Assembly (NCBI RefSeq): GCF_947623445.1
Contig: NC_135243.1
Coordinates: forward strand, 5,024,501-5,088,500
Reading direction: 5' to 3'
DNA: 64,000 nt
From: Clavelina lepadiformis
Taxonomy: Eukaryota > Chordata > Ascidiacea > Aplousobranchia > Clavelinidae
Position numbers and translations under genes: made by a program. Positions 23,801 to 37,006 of the stretch are shown here, piece by piece (positions within the stretch are counted from its first letter, which is position 1; every line of letters starts with the position of its first letter). A model generated the notes under the pieces. The model did not search any database and was not told where the DNA came from. It saw nothing but the letters and a program-made list of their open reading frames with translations.

Positions 23801-23881
23801 TGTGCTCCATTTGTTGCTTTCAGTTGCATTGATCAGTGGTTTCTGAAGAGTCAAACCTGCCCAGAACACCCGCCTGATTGA
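20822..23881 (+). CDS. ZNRF1/2-type E3 ubiquitin ligase (zinc finger plus RING, 220 aa)
   Basis: This is a membrane-associated RING E3 of the ZNRF1/ZNRF2 family, which acts at endosomes, lysosomes and the plasma membrane. Exons are 20822-21224, 22160-22255, 23333-23438 and 23824-23881; phases match at every join and sum to 220 codons plus stop (human ZNRF1 has 227). The start MGGKQSS fits an N-myristoylation signal (MGxxxS), known for ZNRFs. A serine-rich linker follows, then the C2HC finger (ARCPMCGKMIPAEDVEVHF then MCL), then a RING-H2-type finger (CAICLEDLEQGESIARLPC, then CIYH, CIDQWF and CPEHPPD at the C-terminus). The CPEHP ending is diagnostic. ZNRF1 and ZNRF2 cannot be separated by eye; this could be the single pre-duplication gene. 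Confidence 0.95.
23228..23266. repeat. TACA/TA microsatellite in a ZNRF intron
   Basis: Simple repeat of TACA followed by TA units just upstream of the third ZNRF exon. Confidence 0.85.
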
Positions 23882-23924
23882 AGGTATGTGTGGTATATTG
23901 ATCATTTCACATATTCACTCAAAT

Positions 23925-23930
23925 AATAAA
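23925..23930 (+). terminator. Possible poly(A) signal of ZNRF
   Basis: AATAAA occurs 44 bases after the ZNRF stop. A good donor (AG|GTATGT) immediately after the stop means a spliced 3' UTR is also possible. Confidence 0.4.
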
Positions 23931-24630
23931 GCTCTAAACCGACGTTTACTAGGAAGTAATATAGCATGATGTCAGTCATCAAAGCTGCAACCAAGACAGT
24001 GTTCCACCAAACACATCTACAGATATCGATGCGTGGTTGCTTTTTGATTGTCACCATCAGTAATTTGCTAATCAGTGGTTTGCTGCTAACGTACAATACA
24101 CACTTCACAGACAAATGGTTTGAACATAATAAAGTACATGGCATTAGTAAGCAATCTTGATAACCAACTTTATTCATATTGCTGGTCTACTTGTATGATT
24201 CATACTAAATCAAGAAGCATCAGACTCTGAGTTATATATAATACAGTATATGTATTTTTAATGGACAGACATTACATAACTTTCCCAAAAAGATTATATG
24301 CACTGTTATTCACTATACAAAGATATATATATATTTATACCAAAGTTTTTTCAATGCCAGTCGTTGAAATTTAAATTTGAATTACCACATTGAATAACCA
24401 ATGAAGTACTCCTTCTTACAAGTGGTTGTTAAATAAACTGATGTGCCAGTGCTAAAATAGCATTGAAACTCAACACTTGGTTTAACCCTGATTATATTGA
24501 ACTGGTAAGCCATTAGCTTCTAGAAACACTTCCATATCAAAGAAAGTGAGGGCTGTATTTTATATGGTGTAGTCTGTAGTGCTATAATTATCCTAATAGT
24601 TTTGGCCTATTTTATATGTCTGTAATTACA

Positions 24631-24712
24631 GCTAGCTGAAGTGGTAGTGGCTACTTACAGGATATCCTATCCTACATCAAACACGAGTTCAAGCCCTGTT
24701 ATACATAAACCG
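24631..24712 (+). repeat. Candidate tRNA-derived SINE head
   Basis: An A-box-like TAGCTGAAGTGG (fits TRGYNNANNNG) is followed about 50 bases later by a B-box-like GAGTTCAAGCCC (fits GWTCRANNC). The spacing fits a tRNA-like Pol III promoter, but the stretch does not fold as a proper tRNA by eye. No second copy was found in the window. Confidence 0.35.
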
Positions 24713-27446
24713 TTAAGGAAACGTTTGACCGCCTTTACATGGCGTAGAATTACTACTCGTTGTTCGATTATGTTGAGTGGTTTTAAGGTAACACAACGTA
24801 GCACATAAAACACAGCTTGTGGTTGAATTTAATCAGCACTTTGCACTGTACTGATGCTTATCAAGGTTTCAATTTCAGCGTCCGTTTGATGTTTCTCTGC
24901 AAACCTTTTACATTTAGGGCGGTTTTTATCGCTCATATGTTAAGCTGATAGTTACCAAAGGCCGGATGTAAAACAAGTTCAATCCTTAATGTAACTGTTA
25001 TTAACGAAATTTAACTGTTTGCCTGTCACCAACATACTGTAGTTGCCCAACTCATTTCTATTCACACATGAAATCGTCAGTTCGATTTCAAATTCGTTGT
25101 GTTTTACTTATTATTAAACAGATACCACGTTTGTTGTAGATTAAAGTTCGTTAGTAACTAAAAATGTCTTTGTTTGTTTGTTTATTTAGATAACAAGGAA
25201 CGACTTTTCGTTTTGTCATTCAATGTGCCGCAATAAGACTGGTCAAATGAAAAAGGTTATGCACTGTCTCCACCACTTGAAACCGCAGCATTGGACTACA
25301 GTATTATGAAAAGCAGCTTTGTATTATCTTGTCATAATGGACAGCTGTGCCAACTTAAAAACTGAGATTTGTGTCAAAGATTTTTTTAAAATCATTTTTC
25401 CCTTTTTCGCGCTCTTAATGCATTGATGTTAAGTGACGAGTAAATTTTAATTTCGTCATCTCTTTATAATATTTTGATATGATCCTTATAGATACTTCTC
25501 TAAGACTGTACTAACTGTACAAATACAACCCACATTTGCCCTATTGCGTTGAAGTCTGAATAGAGTCGTTGTCTCCGAATCTTTGTTGCACCAACTTCTC
25601 CCCTGTTTCTTCTATTCCGGTTATCTAGCTATTCTTGTGGAAGACCATTCATCACAAATTATATAACAATTCTCCCTCAACTCTACATTTCTGGGCATTG
25701 AGTTATTTGCCATTTTGACCGCATAATAGCCAGTGTCTTATGGTAGCGGCCGGCCCTCTGAAACGAGGTCGATTCAATTTTTGTACATCGTATATTTTTA
25801 AGTCGTTATTCGTTTTTGATCGTTTTAACTGACGAAGCTTGGCTTGGCTTTGTCATGATTGTAAGGAAATCTGTTTGATCATCTTATGCCAACGCTGTAT
25901 CATTGAACCGCGCAAATAATTTCATATTTAGTTAACTACTGCTCTAGTTTCGTTAAAATCTGCGAACATTCGTTTGACAAGTGGAAGCGGTAATTTGATG
26001 GAACACGAGCACTTTCTAAAGAAGATGGTCATAATGGCTCCATGTAGACCCCTTTAATGCAATATTGATTATTTTCTGTGCTGACGAATGACATCTGGCA
26101 TTTACTGGACCGCGGACTGAAATCATTCGTCGTTTTCCCACAATTAGAATTTAATTAAACAACTTCACCCCCGTGTTTCATGTTAATTAAAACTTGCGAA
26201 AATCTATGAACAAACTTGAAAACTACAGAATGATACAGCTTGACATGGGGTGGAAACTAACAGTGACTTCGTAAAGTCATGTCCGCTTGGTTCAACACGC
26301 GGTTGTTTTGCTTAGTAACGATGATGTAAATGACATCTTGTTGGCCTTTGAAAAAAATGATTCAAATCACGCGTTTACACTGTCCTTACAAATTGCGCTA
26401 GTGCTTGTCCTTAATGCCCATGCAAGTCCTGTAAAACACAGCATGCCGATCAATAACGTCCAATATTGCATCGCAATCGTAATTTCTTTTGTTACGTCAT
26501 TAGTGTATCTTTTGGGACATTTGTAATTAGTTTTGTTTATTAATATGTCAACAAGGTTTGCGAATTTGTCCGGTATTTCATTTTTGTAGGCCGCTTAACT
26601 TACTACCTTGTATCAACCGGCGTATTCCACTCTCATGTTTTAGCAGGATTTTCCTATTATGACGTCTTTGTTGTTATCGATATATCGCGTTTTCGGTTGA
26701 TTGTTTGACCAAGGGGAGGCTCACTGAAGGCAGTGACTCGTTGCGTCACTACCATTGATTTTGATTTTTTACGCGTCGCTGGTTGTTTGTTACGTCACAC
26801 ACGCATCCGGGCCCCTTTGCCATAATATTACAAGTTTTTCCGGGTTACTCATCTACTTCCCCGTTAAATGCCTGGAGCTTGTCTCATTTCTTCTACGCTT
26901 ATATCTTGATGTTTGTCCTTTTATGATACGACTTTTGTATCCTGTCGTCCTACGTTTTCCAATTTTTGAGTTGCTTGTGGGGAACTCCCTTTCTGAGATT
27001 ACACGTTGGTTTTTGGAATGATTTTCTGATTGTTGACTGATCAATTTTACAAATTTATTTAGCAACTTTCAAAATCGGGTCAACGTCGCCGTTACATGCT
27101 GTAAGCATTATTGCGTTTTCTTTATTCATCTTAGTCGCTTTCCGTTTCCCTTTCGACTTTGTACGGTATAGCATTGTGTAGATTTAAAATATGTAACATT
27201 ACAGCTTACGTACAGCACCAAGTAATATGGGAACATTTCCTGAAATCGTTTTGTTACAATTAATTTCACTTATAGGCGCATTCAATACGTCACACCTTTT
27301 CGGTGCTGGCATTTGGCTGAATTGAACTATTTCGTGTTTTCTCTCTACGATGACTACTTCGATATGTCACCCTGTTGTTGTTTGACTTTTTGTGCAATTA
27401 TGATCTGCTGTTGGTAATAAACGCTTTTGCCCGAAACCATTGATTT
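24713..27446. other. Intergenic, nothing recognised
   Basis: About 2.7 kb between ZNRF and the next candidate gene. Short open frames exist but show no domain-like sequence or consistent splice borders. Confidence 0.5.
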
Positions 27447-28028
27447 ATGAGCACATTTGAAGAAGTTACTTTAAGCGAAAGAGTAAGTTTTAGACCCGCT
27501 TGCAAATAATCACAGAACAACCACTCATTCAGGATATCCACAGCTCGTTCAAGGTAGGAGTCCGTCGTTTACGTTCTTGATAAATTTCGATATTTTTTTG
27601 GACCTTGTAGTACGGCCGTATGTTGGAGCATGGTCAACACGAAAATAATCACTTATCGACAATTAGTTTTATGAGTATTGTCATATTTCAACATGTTTTT
27701 ATTGAGCAAATACTACTCCTTTGGTGTGATATTAACTTAAACGACCTCCAGTGTCTGGACACAAACAACTAATCACTCGCTTAGTGCCGCTGTTAAGTTA
27801 AATGATGCCCCCAGGGAAAAACTTGAGCTGGCGAGGCTAAGACAATGGCTTGCTTCACACAGGTAAGTACCAGAGTCCAGAAACCACTTACATAATTTAA
27901 GTTATTACATTATGTTGGAAATTTTTAGTAGGTGTATATGCGATAAGATCACCAACCGCGTTTCAATTCCGAAATGTTTAAGCTGTTTTTCGCTGTTTTG
28001 TCCACAAGACGTTAAATGTCGTATGTAA
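27447..28028 (+). CDS. Possible small four-exon gene (about 73 aa), unidentified
   Basis: ATG exon 27447-27482 (MSTFEEVTLSER) ends at GTAAGT. Exon 27533-27553 reads DIHSSFK. Exon 27798-27862 begins LNDAPREKLELARLRQW, a charged helix-like stretch. Exon 27929-28028 runs to a TAA. Phases match with these borders, although the acceptor at 27797 (GTTAAG) is weak. The last exon has an unusual run of cysteines and may be misassigned; the coding part could end differently. I do not recognise the protein. The third exon looks most like real coding sequence. Confidence 0.3.
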
Positions 28029-28706
28029 GAAAGGCATTTTGTAGCAACCAACATCCTCCTTCGCAATTTAAGTTTAGGTTTGAACGCTCAAACTTAACAA
28101 GAGATCTTCAGGCCAGCAAAATAGGTAGCCCATAAAAATATCTAACTTGTGTAAAAGAGACACGGGTTGAGTAAGAATAGATTTATTTCGACCAGAATTA
28201 TTGCGACCGCCGTGCTTCTCGAGTGCCCGAGGCCATGCTGTGTCTTCACAGAACGAGTTTCTCAACAAAACAATTCTCACAGCATTTGCAACATCTATGT
28301 ACACTGTATTAATCTGGTGATAGTCAATTTCAAGTTTAAAGTACGACTTGGTTGTATTTTAAGGCAGGATCTTTATGCTTTTAATAAAAGGTTCACAGCA
28401 AATGATCAAGTATTTATCAGGCCTGTTTAAGCCTTTCTGTGTTGCTTTGAAGCCCAAACCGCATTTCTCATGAGGTAGTTACAGCATATAGTGTGACAGC
28501 CATTATGTTGTTTTATTTACAAGTGGTCATAGACGTCCATGAAAGTTTGATTATATTGAACTAAGTTTTCAATTTTTTCCAAAAAACAGAATTTCTATCT
28601 AAGTCTGTAACTCAACCATTGTCTTTATAGGAAATATGAAGGAGTGCGTATAGAGATATTTTAGGAAAAGTTCTTTTTAAGTGGAAGTACAACCAAGAAT
28701 ACTAGA

Positions 28707-31700
28707 ATGCAGAGGATCGGATATCTTTCTGTGCTTAGTCTGACATTTCTTGTGCTTGAAGCGGGAAGTTCTTTTACAAAACTTGGAAATTCTTATATGA
28801 AAAGTAAGTTTTGTTTAAATTTTATGTGCGAGAATTTCGCAACGCTAAACCGAGGTTTAAAGCTGCGACTAGTTGTGACGAATAAAATACAATCCTGCAA
28901 TATATGTCGGCGAAAACTAAATTAGGCTACTCGATATTTTATGATGTTTGTATGACTTAATAGCACCGCAAACGTGAAGTATATTGAAGCTATATACATG
29001 CATACGACAAGCATTGTACGCTTTCTTTAATTTTCACAGATTTTCTTCTGTATGTGTCAAAAGTGCATATGTTAACCTAAGATCATTTCGAGCCAAGTGC
29101 TTGATTTATGAATGAAGCGTATGACATTATACAAACTGTAACGTGCATTGCTAAAATGTTGGTTTGGCGTTTAAAATTTCTTCTTAGATCCAGATACGTG
29201 CTGTTCGACCGACCCGGCCAATCCGGCTAAAAACTGCAAGCTTACCTCGTTAGTCGCGACACAGTACGAGCAGCTGGCTTATAGTCCGGGGTTTCCAAAT
29301 CGATTCCCTATTCAGAGAGAATGCATCTGGACGTAAGTTGTTTGGTTCCAAAAATTCATACAAAAACAGTAGAAGCTAAACTTTGCCAGCCTATTTCTAG
29401 TCGCAGATCATTCAATTTTACAGCGTTTTTCGATAGCTATTACTGCACTTAAAGCTATCATTCTCAGTTATACGTCATTACTTTACTTTCTATTCAGGGT
29501 GCAGTGCCGTGAGCGACATCAAATTCGAGTCGAATTTCGTGATTTCTACTTGATTGGACCGGACAGAACCGGTTCTTGCGTCGATCAATTTGTCATAGTA
29601 AAGTCGCCACTCACGGGATTCCAGATGGGAAAATTTTGCGGCAATTCCGGGTTACCAACCATTGTGTCCGCAAGTAGGTATATAAGCCTATACTCTGAGA
29701 GCGTTTGCATGCAGGCTTATGAGATACGCTTATTCACTTTTGACGTAACATGATATCACAGATAGACTACGTCATTGTTGTGTTTATTATCTGTACGTTC
29801 AGATATGCTTTCGCCGTGATCGTTTTAAGTACAATCAACTCATTTGTTAACGTCTAGTAATTACACTTTACCGTGTTTTCGCTAAACATTGACAACCTCA
29901 AAACATATTCAAATGCAAGTTGTTGTCAATACTTATCTTAAGTTGGCCAACAATATGTACTGTAGCTTATAGGCCAACGCAATCTCTACAATACGATAGA
30001 ATTATATCGTTTTGCCGGTGGCATTTACATTGGCATAGGAAGTGTAATCCAGATCAATTGAAACCGCAAGTAAATGACAGGCTTGTAACACTCAAACGGC
30101 GCTCATTTTAACCGTGTTCTTCTCAGGTAACATACTGGTGATTTCGCTGCGGGCTGAAATACCTCAGTCGTCTGAAAATTATCGAGGATTCGTGTTTGCG
30201 TTCAGAGAAGCTCATGAAACTCCGAACCCCGAACGTAAGTGACGTAATAAACGTTTTAAAAATAAGTTCGAAATCGAAAGGTCTCGAACACACAATCGAT
30301 TAGTTTTTTATACTCACTATTTTTGTTCATGCAGCTGTAAACTTTTTGTCAAACAGCAATTCAGATACAAACAAAATAGAATTGCAGTCGATTTTGGATT
30401 GCGGGGTTTCACGTTCGGGTATTTAACCAATACAATTTCGCATTTCTAGTGCGTCCTGCAAACTGGAATAATGACGGAACATTTTCTCTCGACTACAAGG
30501 GAATTGCAAACTTGCTGTTCAAACTCACTCCCACAGACGCTACATATCCAGATGCAACACCCAAAACCACCACGTTAGTTACAGAACGATGTAGACTTAT
30601 TTTTTGAAAGAGTTGGGCTTTCATAGGTCACTTGAGCTTGCATAGACTGGGCCTATATAACTGATAATTGCATGAGTTGTTTAGCGTTCTGGAAAACGTG
30701 TGTGTCATATGGGACGAAATATCTTTCAACGTGAAACGCAGTCACTGAAATGCAAATTATAAGTCTTTCTAAAGGATAGTTATTAAAATTTTTAGGCTTG
30801 AGATAACATCAAGACCTCCTAATATTCGAACCTCCACCAATCCTCCAGGCGGGATTTCAAAAGCTTTAAAACCTGTAACTCCTCTAAGAAAACGTGAGTT
30901 TTATGATTAAGTTTGCATTAACTTGCGGTTTGCTTTAAAACACTCACTCATTACTCGTTAGTGAACGTTTGGTGTATGGTGCTTATTGATAAAAGCATAT
31001 TGTCAGGTCAACCCTTACAAATATATCAGCTTGTATGCGTGGATACAGTTAACTCCATTGTTCAACACATTTCGAGTAGTTGCATAATATATAATTGCAA
31101 CAATTGCATTTCTTCGTAAATCGACCTGAACTTTTCTTCTCTGACAGCAACGAGACCCACGAGACGACCAGTAACTCCATTCAGACGACCAATAACTCCA
31201 TACAAACGACCTGTTATTCCATCCAGACGACCTCCGCGTCTCGACGAAAGAGAAAAAAGCTATTACCCCGGTCCAAGTAAGCTTTAAACTGGATAATATT
31301 TCTCAAAAATAACTGCATGATGACTACCTCTGTGTTGTTAAAATCCTAACTGCCAGGCAAGCTACTGTAGCAGCACATTAAATCTTCGTGTATATTAGGC
31401 TACTTAAAAGTTCGAAGGGTAAAAGCTGAAGTTCCGCCTAAAGATGGCGTGTTGGTGTCACATACTTGAAACCAACAATGTCATTGAAGGCTATATAACA
31501 CAGCGATACGCATGAATGCAGATAAAGATAAGAATAAAAAGCAACCGGGGCTACAGGTGGAGATTATAGCGGCAATAGCGGTCGGGGGAGCTCTCCTATT
31601 TGCAATAATCATCATAGCAGCTTGCAAATTGGGACAGATTTGTCGACGAAGAAATAAATCCAAAGAGATTTCGTCACCGACCGGATACGGTAAATTATTA

Positions 31701-32596
31701 CGTGAATTATGGGTATTTCTAATATTTCGATAACATCGAATCAAGTTGCACTTAAAAGAAACTACCAGTTCATACGTTTCCGTTTTAAGCAAATTGCTCT
31801 CGCATTTTTCGTTAAAGCTGCTGTTTTAATTAAAAATGTATTTTTTTGTTTCAACCACACTGCAGGTAACAATATTCCAATGTCCGCTGTTGAACCCGTA
31901 TATTCAGCAGACAATCAGGCGTTTAAGGAGTTTCCTCAGCCTGGACAAGAAACTGACCAAGCTGCAAACGGCCAGTACCCTAACAACGGGATCGCGACTG
32001 AAAATCCCTACCAACTCTACCCTCAACAACCTCCTCAATACATGCAAGGGCAACCCTATTACCCGCCACCGTATAACCCAGCTTATCCAGGATCCGTTGA
32101 AATGGTGGGTAACCCGTCCCAGACCGCATATTTCCCGAATGGTGGGGTTTTCAGTCACGACAGCAATGTTCCTGGAAACAATGTTCCGCAACAAGCGTGT
32201 CATTATGACGCAACAACCGGGGTTATTATAAACCCAATGTATATTCATCCCAACACTGGGACAGTTGTGAACCCACCTAATGGGACAACGACCACAGTTA
32301 CTCAAAACCAGTTTGGTGGGTATCCGGTCCCAACAAACGGGGTCCAACCTTACCCTATACCGCCAACTGTTAACCCACAAAACACCCAGAAACAACCCAT
32401 GCAGGCATATAGCTCCGACTCAAAGAAGTCAAGGGGTGATACCCATCAACGCAAATCAGGGACTCATCGTAGTCAGGGAAGTTCCCACTCCCACAGTACA
32501 GATGCTTCAAATGGGAGAAGAAAACCTCGTCACGCTTCAAGGGAGCGTGGGTCTTCGCACAAAGGGAAGAAATCAAACAGGAGAAGGAAAAGATGA
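28707..32596 (+). CDS. CUB-domain single-pass membrane protein with Pro-rich, basic cytoplasmic tail (597 aa)
   Basis: Likely a cell-surface receptor-like protein. Nine exons (28707-28803, 29188-29332, 29498-29673, 30127-30234, 30450-30573, 30796-30893, 31148-31276, 31504-31689, 31866-32596) join in phase and total 597 codons plus stop. Order: signal peptide (MQRIGYLSVLSLTFLVLEAG); a CUB-like domain over exons 2-4 (LAYSPGFPNRFP, ECIWTVQC, VEFRDF, CVDQFVIV, GKFCG, LVISLRAE); a juxtamembrane stretch with degenerate RRPVTP/RRPITP repeats in exon 7; a transmembrane helix (IIAAIAVGGALLFAIIIIAA) with a stop-transfer RRR; and a 244-residue tail rich in P, Y, Q and N with PPQY and PPPY motifs that could bind WW domains. 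It ends in a highly basic serine/arginine/lysine run (KSNRRRKR). CUB domains bind proteins in matrix, guidance and protease contexts. I cannot assign an orthologue. No intracellular enzyme domain is visible. Confidence 0.88.
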
Positions 32597-34010
32597 TTTC
32601 ATGAAGATGATGATTTGAAGATTGATGAAGACGATGATTTTAGTGATGATTTACCTTCAAAGATGTAAAAACTTTCTTCCCTTATTTGGAACAAAGTTAC
32701 TTCACTTCTAATCTATTGTAATGCCATTAGGACACCGAGTACCAGCAAAGCCTCATCAATAAGACCATATTTTAAAGAGGTTTTGATAAACCATGGCCTT
32801 AACTATAAGGGATATGTTTGCCATCAGTTAACCTGCCGCATTTGATTGTTTCAGAAGAACCACATGACATTATAAATAATATGCATAGTTCTTTAAACTT
32901 TGTTGTTCAATACTTTCATAATTTCATAGCTTATACAAGTAGCAAATTATACCGAGCGGTTTTATTCAAAACCACCGTGTCCTGGCATATTTACTAACAA
33001 TCGTGTTTTGCAAAATGATTATGTGACACACCAAAATTACAAAAACTGTCAAAATATCACAACCATCAACCAAAATATCTTTTGGTTAAAACAGTTAATC
33101 TGTCAAATATAAGCACAAGATAGTGTTTCAATGGCGATTTACCTTAACTTAGTTGGTATAGTAAAAAGTAACTTGCAACAGTAGCTTAATTTAAAAATTC
33201 ATTAATTGCAAGATGGAAAAAAAGTTTAGACAAAAGGGAGATACGCATAGCTAAATCTGACACATTGAGACATGGATAAATTTTCTGTGTTAGGGTTAAA
33301 AAGCTGTGATTTCCAATAAAGACTTCATATCACAATAGCTGCTGGAAAACAACCTGGCAACGTACTAAAAGGAGTGTTCAGACAAAGTTATTTAGAGCAT
33401 GTTTCCAAATATCAATCGACAGTTGAAGCGTTTATTAAAAACAACAATTTCATAAACTTCAATCAATAACTAGGAAACACTTTTGCAAGAAACGACTTAA
33501 TGGTAAGTAGCATAAGGAGTCGCTTACACTTGCAACCACTTTTACAACAATAGAAAAGCAAGAACGATGCGAAAACGTCAATCTCAGTAACAAGAACTCG
33601 AGCAGTGATCAGAAAAACCTTGCTGAAATCCACACTTTTACGATTTTTTCATATGATTTGTTTATTTTGATAAATAGATCAAACGTTGTTCAGTTCATTG
33701 CAAGTCAAGCATTTCAGCTTTCGTTCCTGGCCTAATCCTCTCAAACTTTGATAGGTAATTACATGCGTAAATTATATAAACACTTATCATTTAAAAAATC
33801 CTTCTCAGTTAATCAGTAACCGATGATCTCATTTTGCAGCAAAGGCGATGGGTAAATAATTAAACATTCACAAACAGAGCACAGCAGATTTATCAAACGC
33901 AGTGAAAATAATTTGCTCTGTGACAAACTATGCGCCTATCCTATGGTAAGCAGTTTGGCAAATATCATTGCACAGTAGTTGAAACAATGCGCAACAGCTT
34001 AGCTCTAGAG
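32597..34010. other. 3' UTR of the CUB gene and intergenic sequence
   Basis: An AATAAA at about 33316 may end the CUB transcript. Otherwise nothing recognised before the hAT element at 34011. Confidence 0.4.
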
Positions 34011-34350
34011 CAGGGGCGGGCAACTTATTCGGTCGGCGGGCCTGATATGAGAAAATAAAGTACTTGGGGGGCCGGATTCCTGAATAGATTAGAACGCAGC
34101 TTTGTCTTATTAATGTTCATGGTCAAAAATGTTTGCTCACAAACGTATGTAGACCCGAACAGAACAAGTAGATTCATGGCCATCTTTCTCAGGTTGGCAA
34201 ACTTGGACTTATTCAGTGACGCAATACAGGGATTGCGGCAGAATGTGGCCTCAGGCCACATTATCATGTAAGACCGGAAACTGTCTGCGGTCCCCTCAAA
34301 ATCCCGTCGCGGGCCGGATCCGGCCCGCGGGCCGTATGTTGCCCGCCCTG
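34011..34350 (-). mobile_element. hAT element remnant (340 bp) with C-terminal transposase piece
   Basis: Ends CAGGGGCGGGCAAC and GTTGCCCGCCCTG are inverted apart from one base. The perfect 8-bp target duplication is CTCTAGAG (34003-34010 and 34351-34358). On the minus strand the interior encodes the hAT C-terminal dimerisation segment (NLRKMAMNLLVLFGSTYVCE then QTFLTMNINKTKLRSN), as in Charlie-type transposases, so this is an internally deleted copy. Confidence 0.95.
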
Positions 34351-34668
34351 CTCTAGAGTCTAGAACAATAAGACTCGCTTTTCTAAGAGTGCAGGTCATC
34401 TGGGACGTTATAACTTATACATTAATTAATTATCAAAAAAGCTTAATTTTCATAGAAATAAAGCAATAATAATAATCTTAAACTATAAAAATCACGCTAA
34501 ACAAACTAGCAAACTAACCAAATATAGGCTACTCCACCAGTAATGAGTAGCCTACATATATTTCGTTGAAATATGATAGTAAATGGTAACCGGAAAACTT
34601 ATTTCTATTATTGTAAGCCTTTACAGTTTTAGGTATTGTGATTGTACACTTATGCTTCGGACTAAATA

Positions 34669-37006
34669 ATGGCACAGTACGACCTGAACCCAGGCAAAGA
34701 AGCAGATTACACCTGCAAGATAATAATACTTGGGGACAAGGGTGTAGGAAAAACTTGTGTTATCCAAAGATTTACAGACAACGTGTTTTCATTCAACCAA
34801 ATGCCTACTATAAGTAAGCCGCATAGAACCGATACATTCAAAAGTTAGCCTGCTTTCTTTTGTAATTGTTATTTTGAAATGTATATATGCCAAATATTTT
34901 GATAATTATTTGTGGACTAAACTACTTTTGCCAACTAAAGATATTGCTATATAGCTGCAAACTTTAAGTTAATACATTTTTAAGTTATGTTTTCAATATT
35001 TTCAGCAATGGATATCAAAAGTCGTTTGCTATATGTTAATGGAAAGTTATGCAAGCTGAAGATATGGTAAGTTGAGTAATCGCAAACCTTCTGCACAGTA
35101 AATTAGGTGAAGCAAGGCGTACCAGTATAAACCATCCTAAGATATACTTCTCTTCATATTCCTGCAAAATTGTTTTTGTAACGATGAATTCTAAACTGCC
35201 TAGTGAAAGGCTTAGAATGATGCGATGAATAAGCATTCCCAGTTTGGCTTGCCTTTTACGCAACCATTAAAAACTGGAGAATTAAGTTCAACATTGCTCC
35301 ATGTTTGAAGGGATACCGCCGGACAAGAGCGATTTCGTTCGATAACGAGCAATTATTATCGAGGCTCTCACGGTGTAATTGTCGTTTATGACATTACCGA
35401 CAAAAAGTCGTTTGAACACGTGACGAGATGGATGGACAATTTTGACCAGGTATAGACTAATATAGACCATTTTATAGCGCAGTAAAAGAGAAATTGTATG
35501 CATACTTCTTTTTAGTTTACTCGACCAATGAAACCATACAGAGATGATCCATCCGCAATTGTTCATAAGATCATATTTGATGAGAACGAAAAACAGTTTC
35601 TAAAAATTTGAAAATCGAACAACTAGGTTTAAACAAGGTCTTACACTATTTAGTTGGTGAAAGACGACGTCATCAGGCTATTGATAGGAAATAAATCTGA
35701 CCTCAAAAAGGAGAGAATGGTAAAGGAACATCAAGGGCAAAAGGTGGGACAACTATATGCTAATATTTAAGTATTAAAACAGGTTGTGACGCCCTAACCC
35801 CCGCTAATGTCTTATATTTGTGGTGACGTCATCATTAATTCGCCATTACGTGCTGTTGCTGCCAGTGATTATTATTTTGCTGTCTGCCAGAATTGCGGTC
35901 AGAATCAGACTGCTTTTTACTGTTCCATATGTTTTAACGCGTAATTGCAGTGGCCGTCTTAAACGCAAATACATTTCCCTATTATGCTATGCTTGGAATT
36001 CAGCATTAAGTTTTAAGCAAACGCTCTTGCGCAATCTATACACTGTGCTAAACAGCGCAGGGTCAAAAAGCTTTTTCACCAACTGTCACAACCACTGGAT
36101 TAACCTATCGAATTCAGCTCCACAGGTTACTTCAATTGCTAACTACCGCACAGTTGCAGCTCTGCAAAAAAAGTTTGCAAACTCCACAAGAGTTATTTTA
36201 AAAGCCAAACTTGTTTAGGCTAATCATTCTATTTGTCTTGATTAAATGTTAACTTAATTTGAAAGTAAATAAAACAAGAATTAACGAATTTTAACACTTT
36301 GTTTGTGAGTCCAGTCTTTGGATACCAAACTGTTTATCTCGAACAAAATTTTATCTATAAAGAAATCACTTTACTAGTAATGTATCGTCCAAATATATTC
36401 ACTACTATAAGTGTTGCCTCAGCGCCACTCAAATACCTCTGCCAACTCCGGTTCAAACATAAAGTGTGACATATATAGAAACAAAATAGGAAATGGCAGG
36501 ATTTTTGTCAAGCCCTATACAGAGCTTTAGCACTTGTAAACGTGGCTCTGCGCAACTTGTCATTACCTCCCATTCAATATCAGCATCGGGTGAAAATGTT
36601 GAATTTTTAATCGCTGGGACTTCATGTGTTGTAGCTGGCGAAAGAAAAACGGATGTTGTTTGGTGAGACGAGTGCCAAAGAAAACATCAACATCGAACAC
36701 GTTTTCATGAAGCTTGTCAAAGAAATCATTGATAAAGTAAAAAATGCGATATTTTTGGAGTTTCTTTGCAGAGTCATTGATGAATCAGTTGCAATAGTTT
36801 GATTTCATATTGTTAATCAGCATTAAACTCTTAAAGGCTCCTGGCTAAATTAAACATTCTACGTATTTTCAACCGACACACATATTTAGAACGGAGTGAA
36901 GTCGCCCCATCAGAGCAGTGCGGTAACTAACACTAAGGAAGCAAACTCCGTCTCAGTCTGTGATGAAGTTTCAAACCCGAGCCAGAATAATAAAAGTTGT
37001 TGCTGA
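34669..37006 (+). CDS. Rab-family GTPase A of the tandem array (217 aa)
   Basis: A small GTPase of the Rab1/8/10/35-like class, switching vesicle traffic at membranes. Six exons (34669-34813, 35006-35066, 35311-35449, 35654-35743, 36635-36736, 36890-37006) join in phase. Motifs: P-loop GDKGVGKT; switch I PTITMDI, where the usual TIG reads TIT; switch [13 protein letters not shown] with the catalytic glutamine; guanine specificity GNKSD (usual GNKCD); and ETSAKEN. The protein ends NNKSCC, a double-cysteine geranylgeranylation signal, so membrane attachment is expected. It is first of three similar genes in the same direction with identical intron positions, clearly tandem duplicates. The changed switch I glycine and the GDKG P-loop suggest effector divergence. 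Confidence 0.94.

Noticed and set aside
31904-32395. A 163-codon minus-strand frame
   Set aside because: Antisense to the long last exon of the CUB gene; its apparent tryptophan-rich sequence comes from reversed proline codons.
35820-36218. A 132-codon plus-strand frame in intron 4 of Rab A
   Set aside because: It lies within an intron of a well-supported gene, shows no domain pattern and overlaps the intron's AT-rich sequence.
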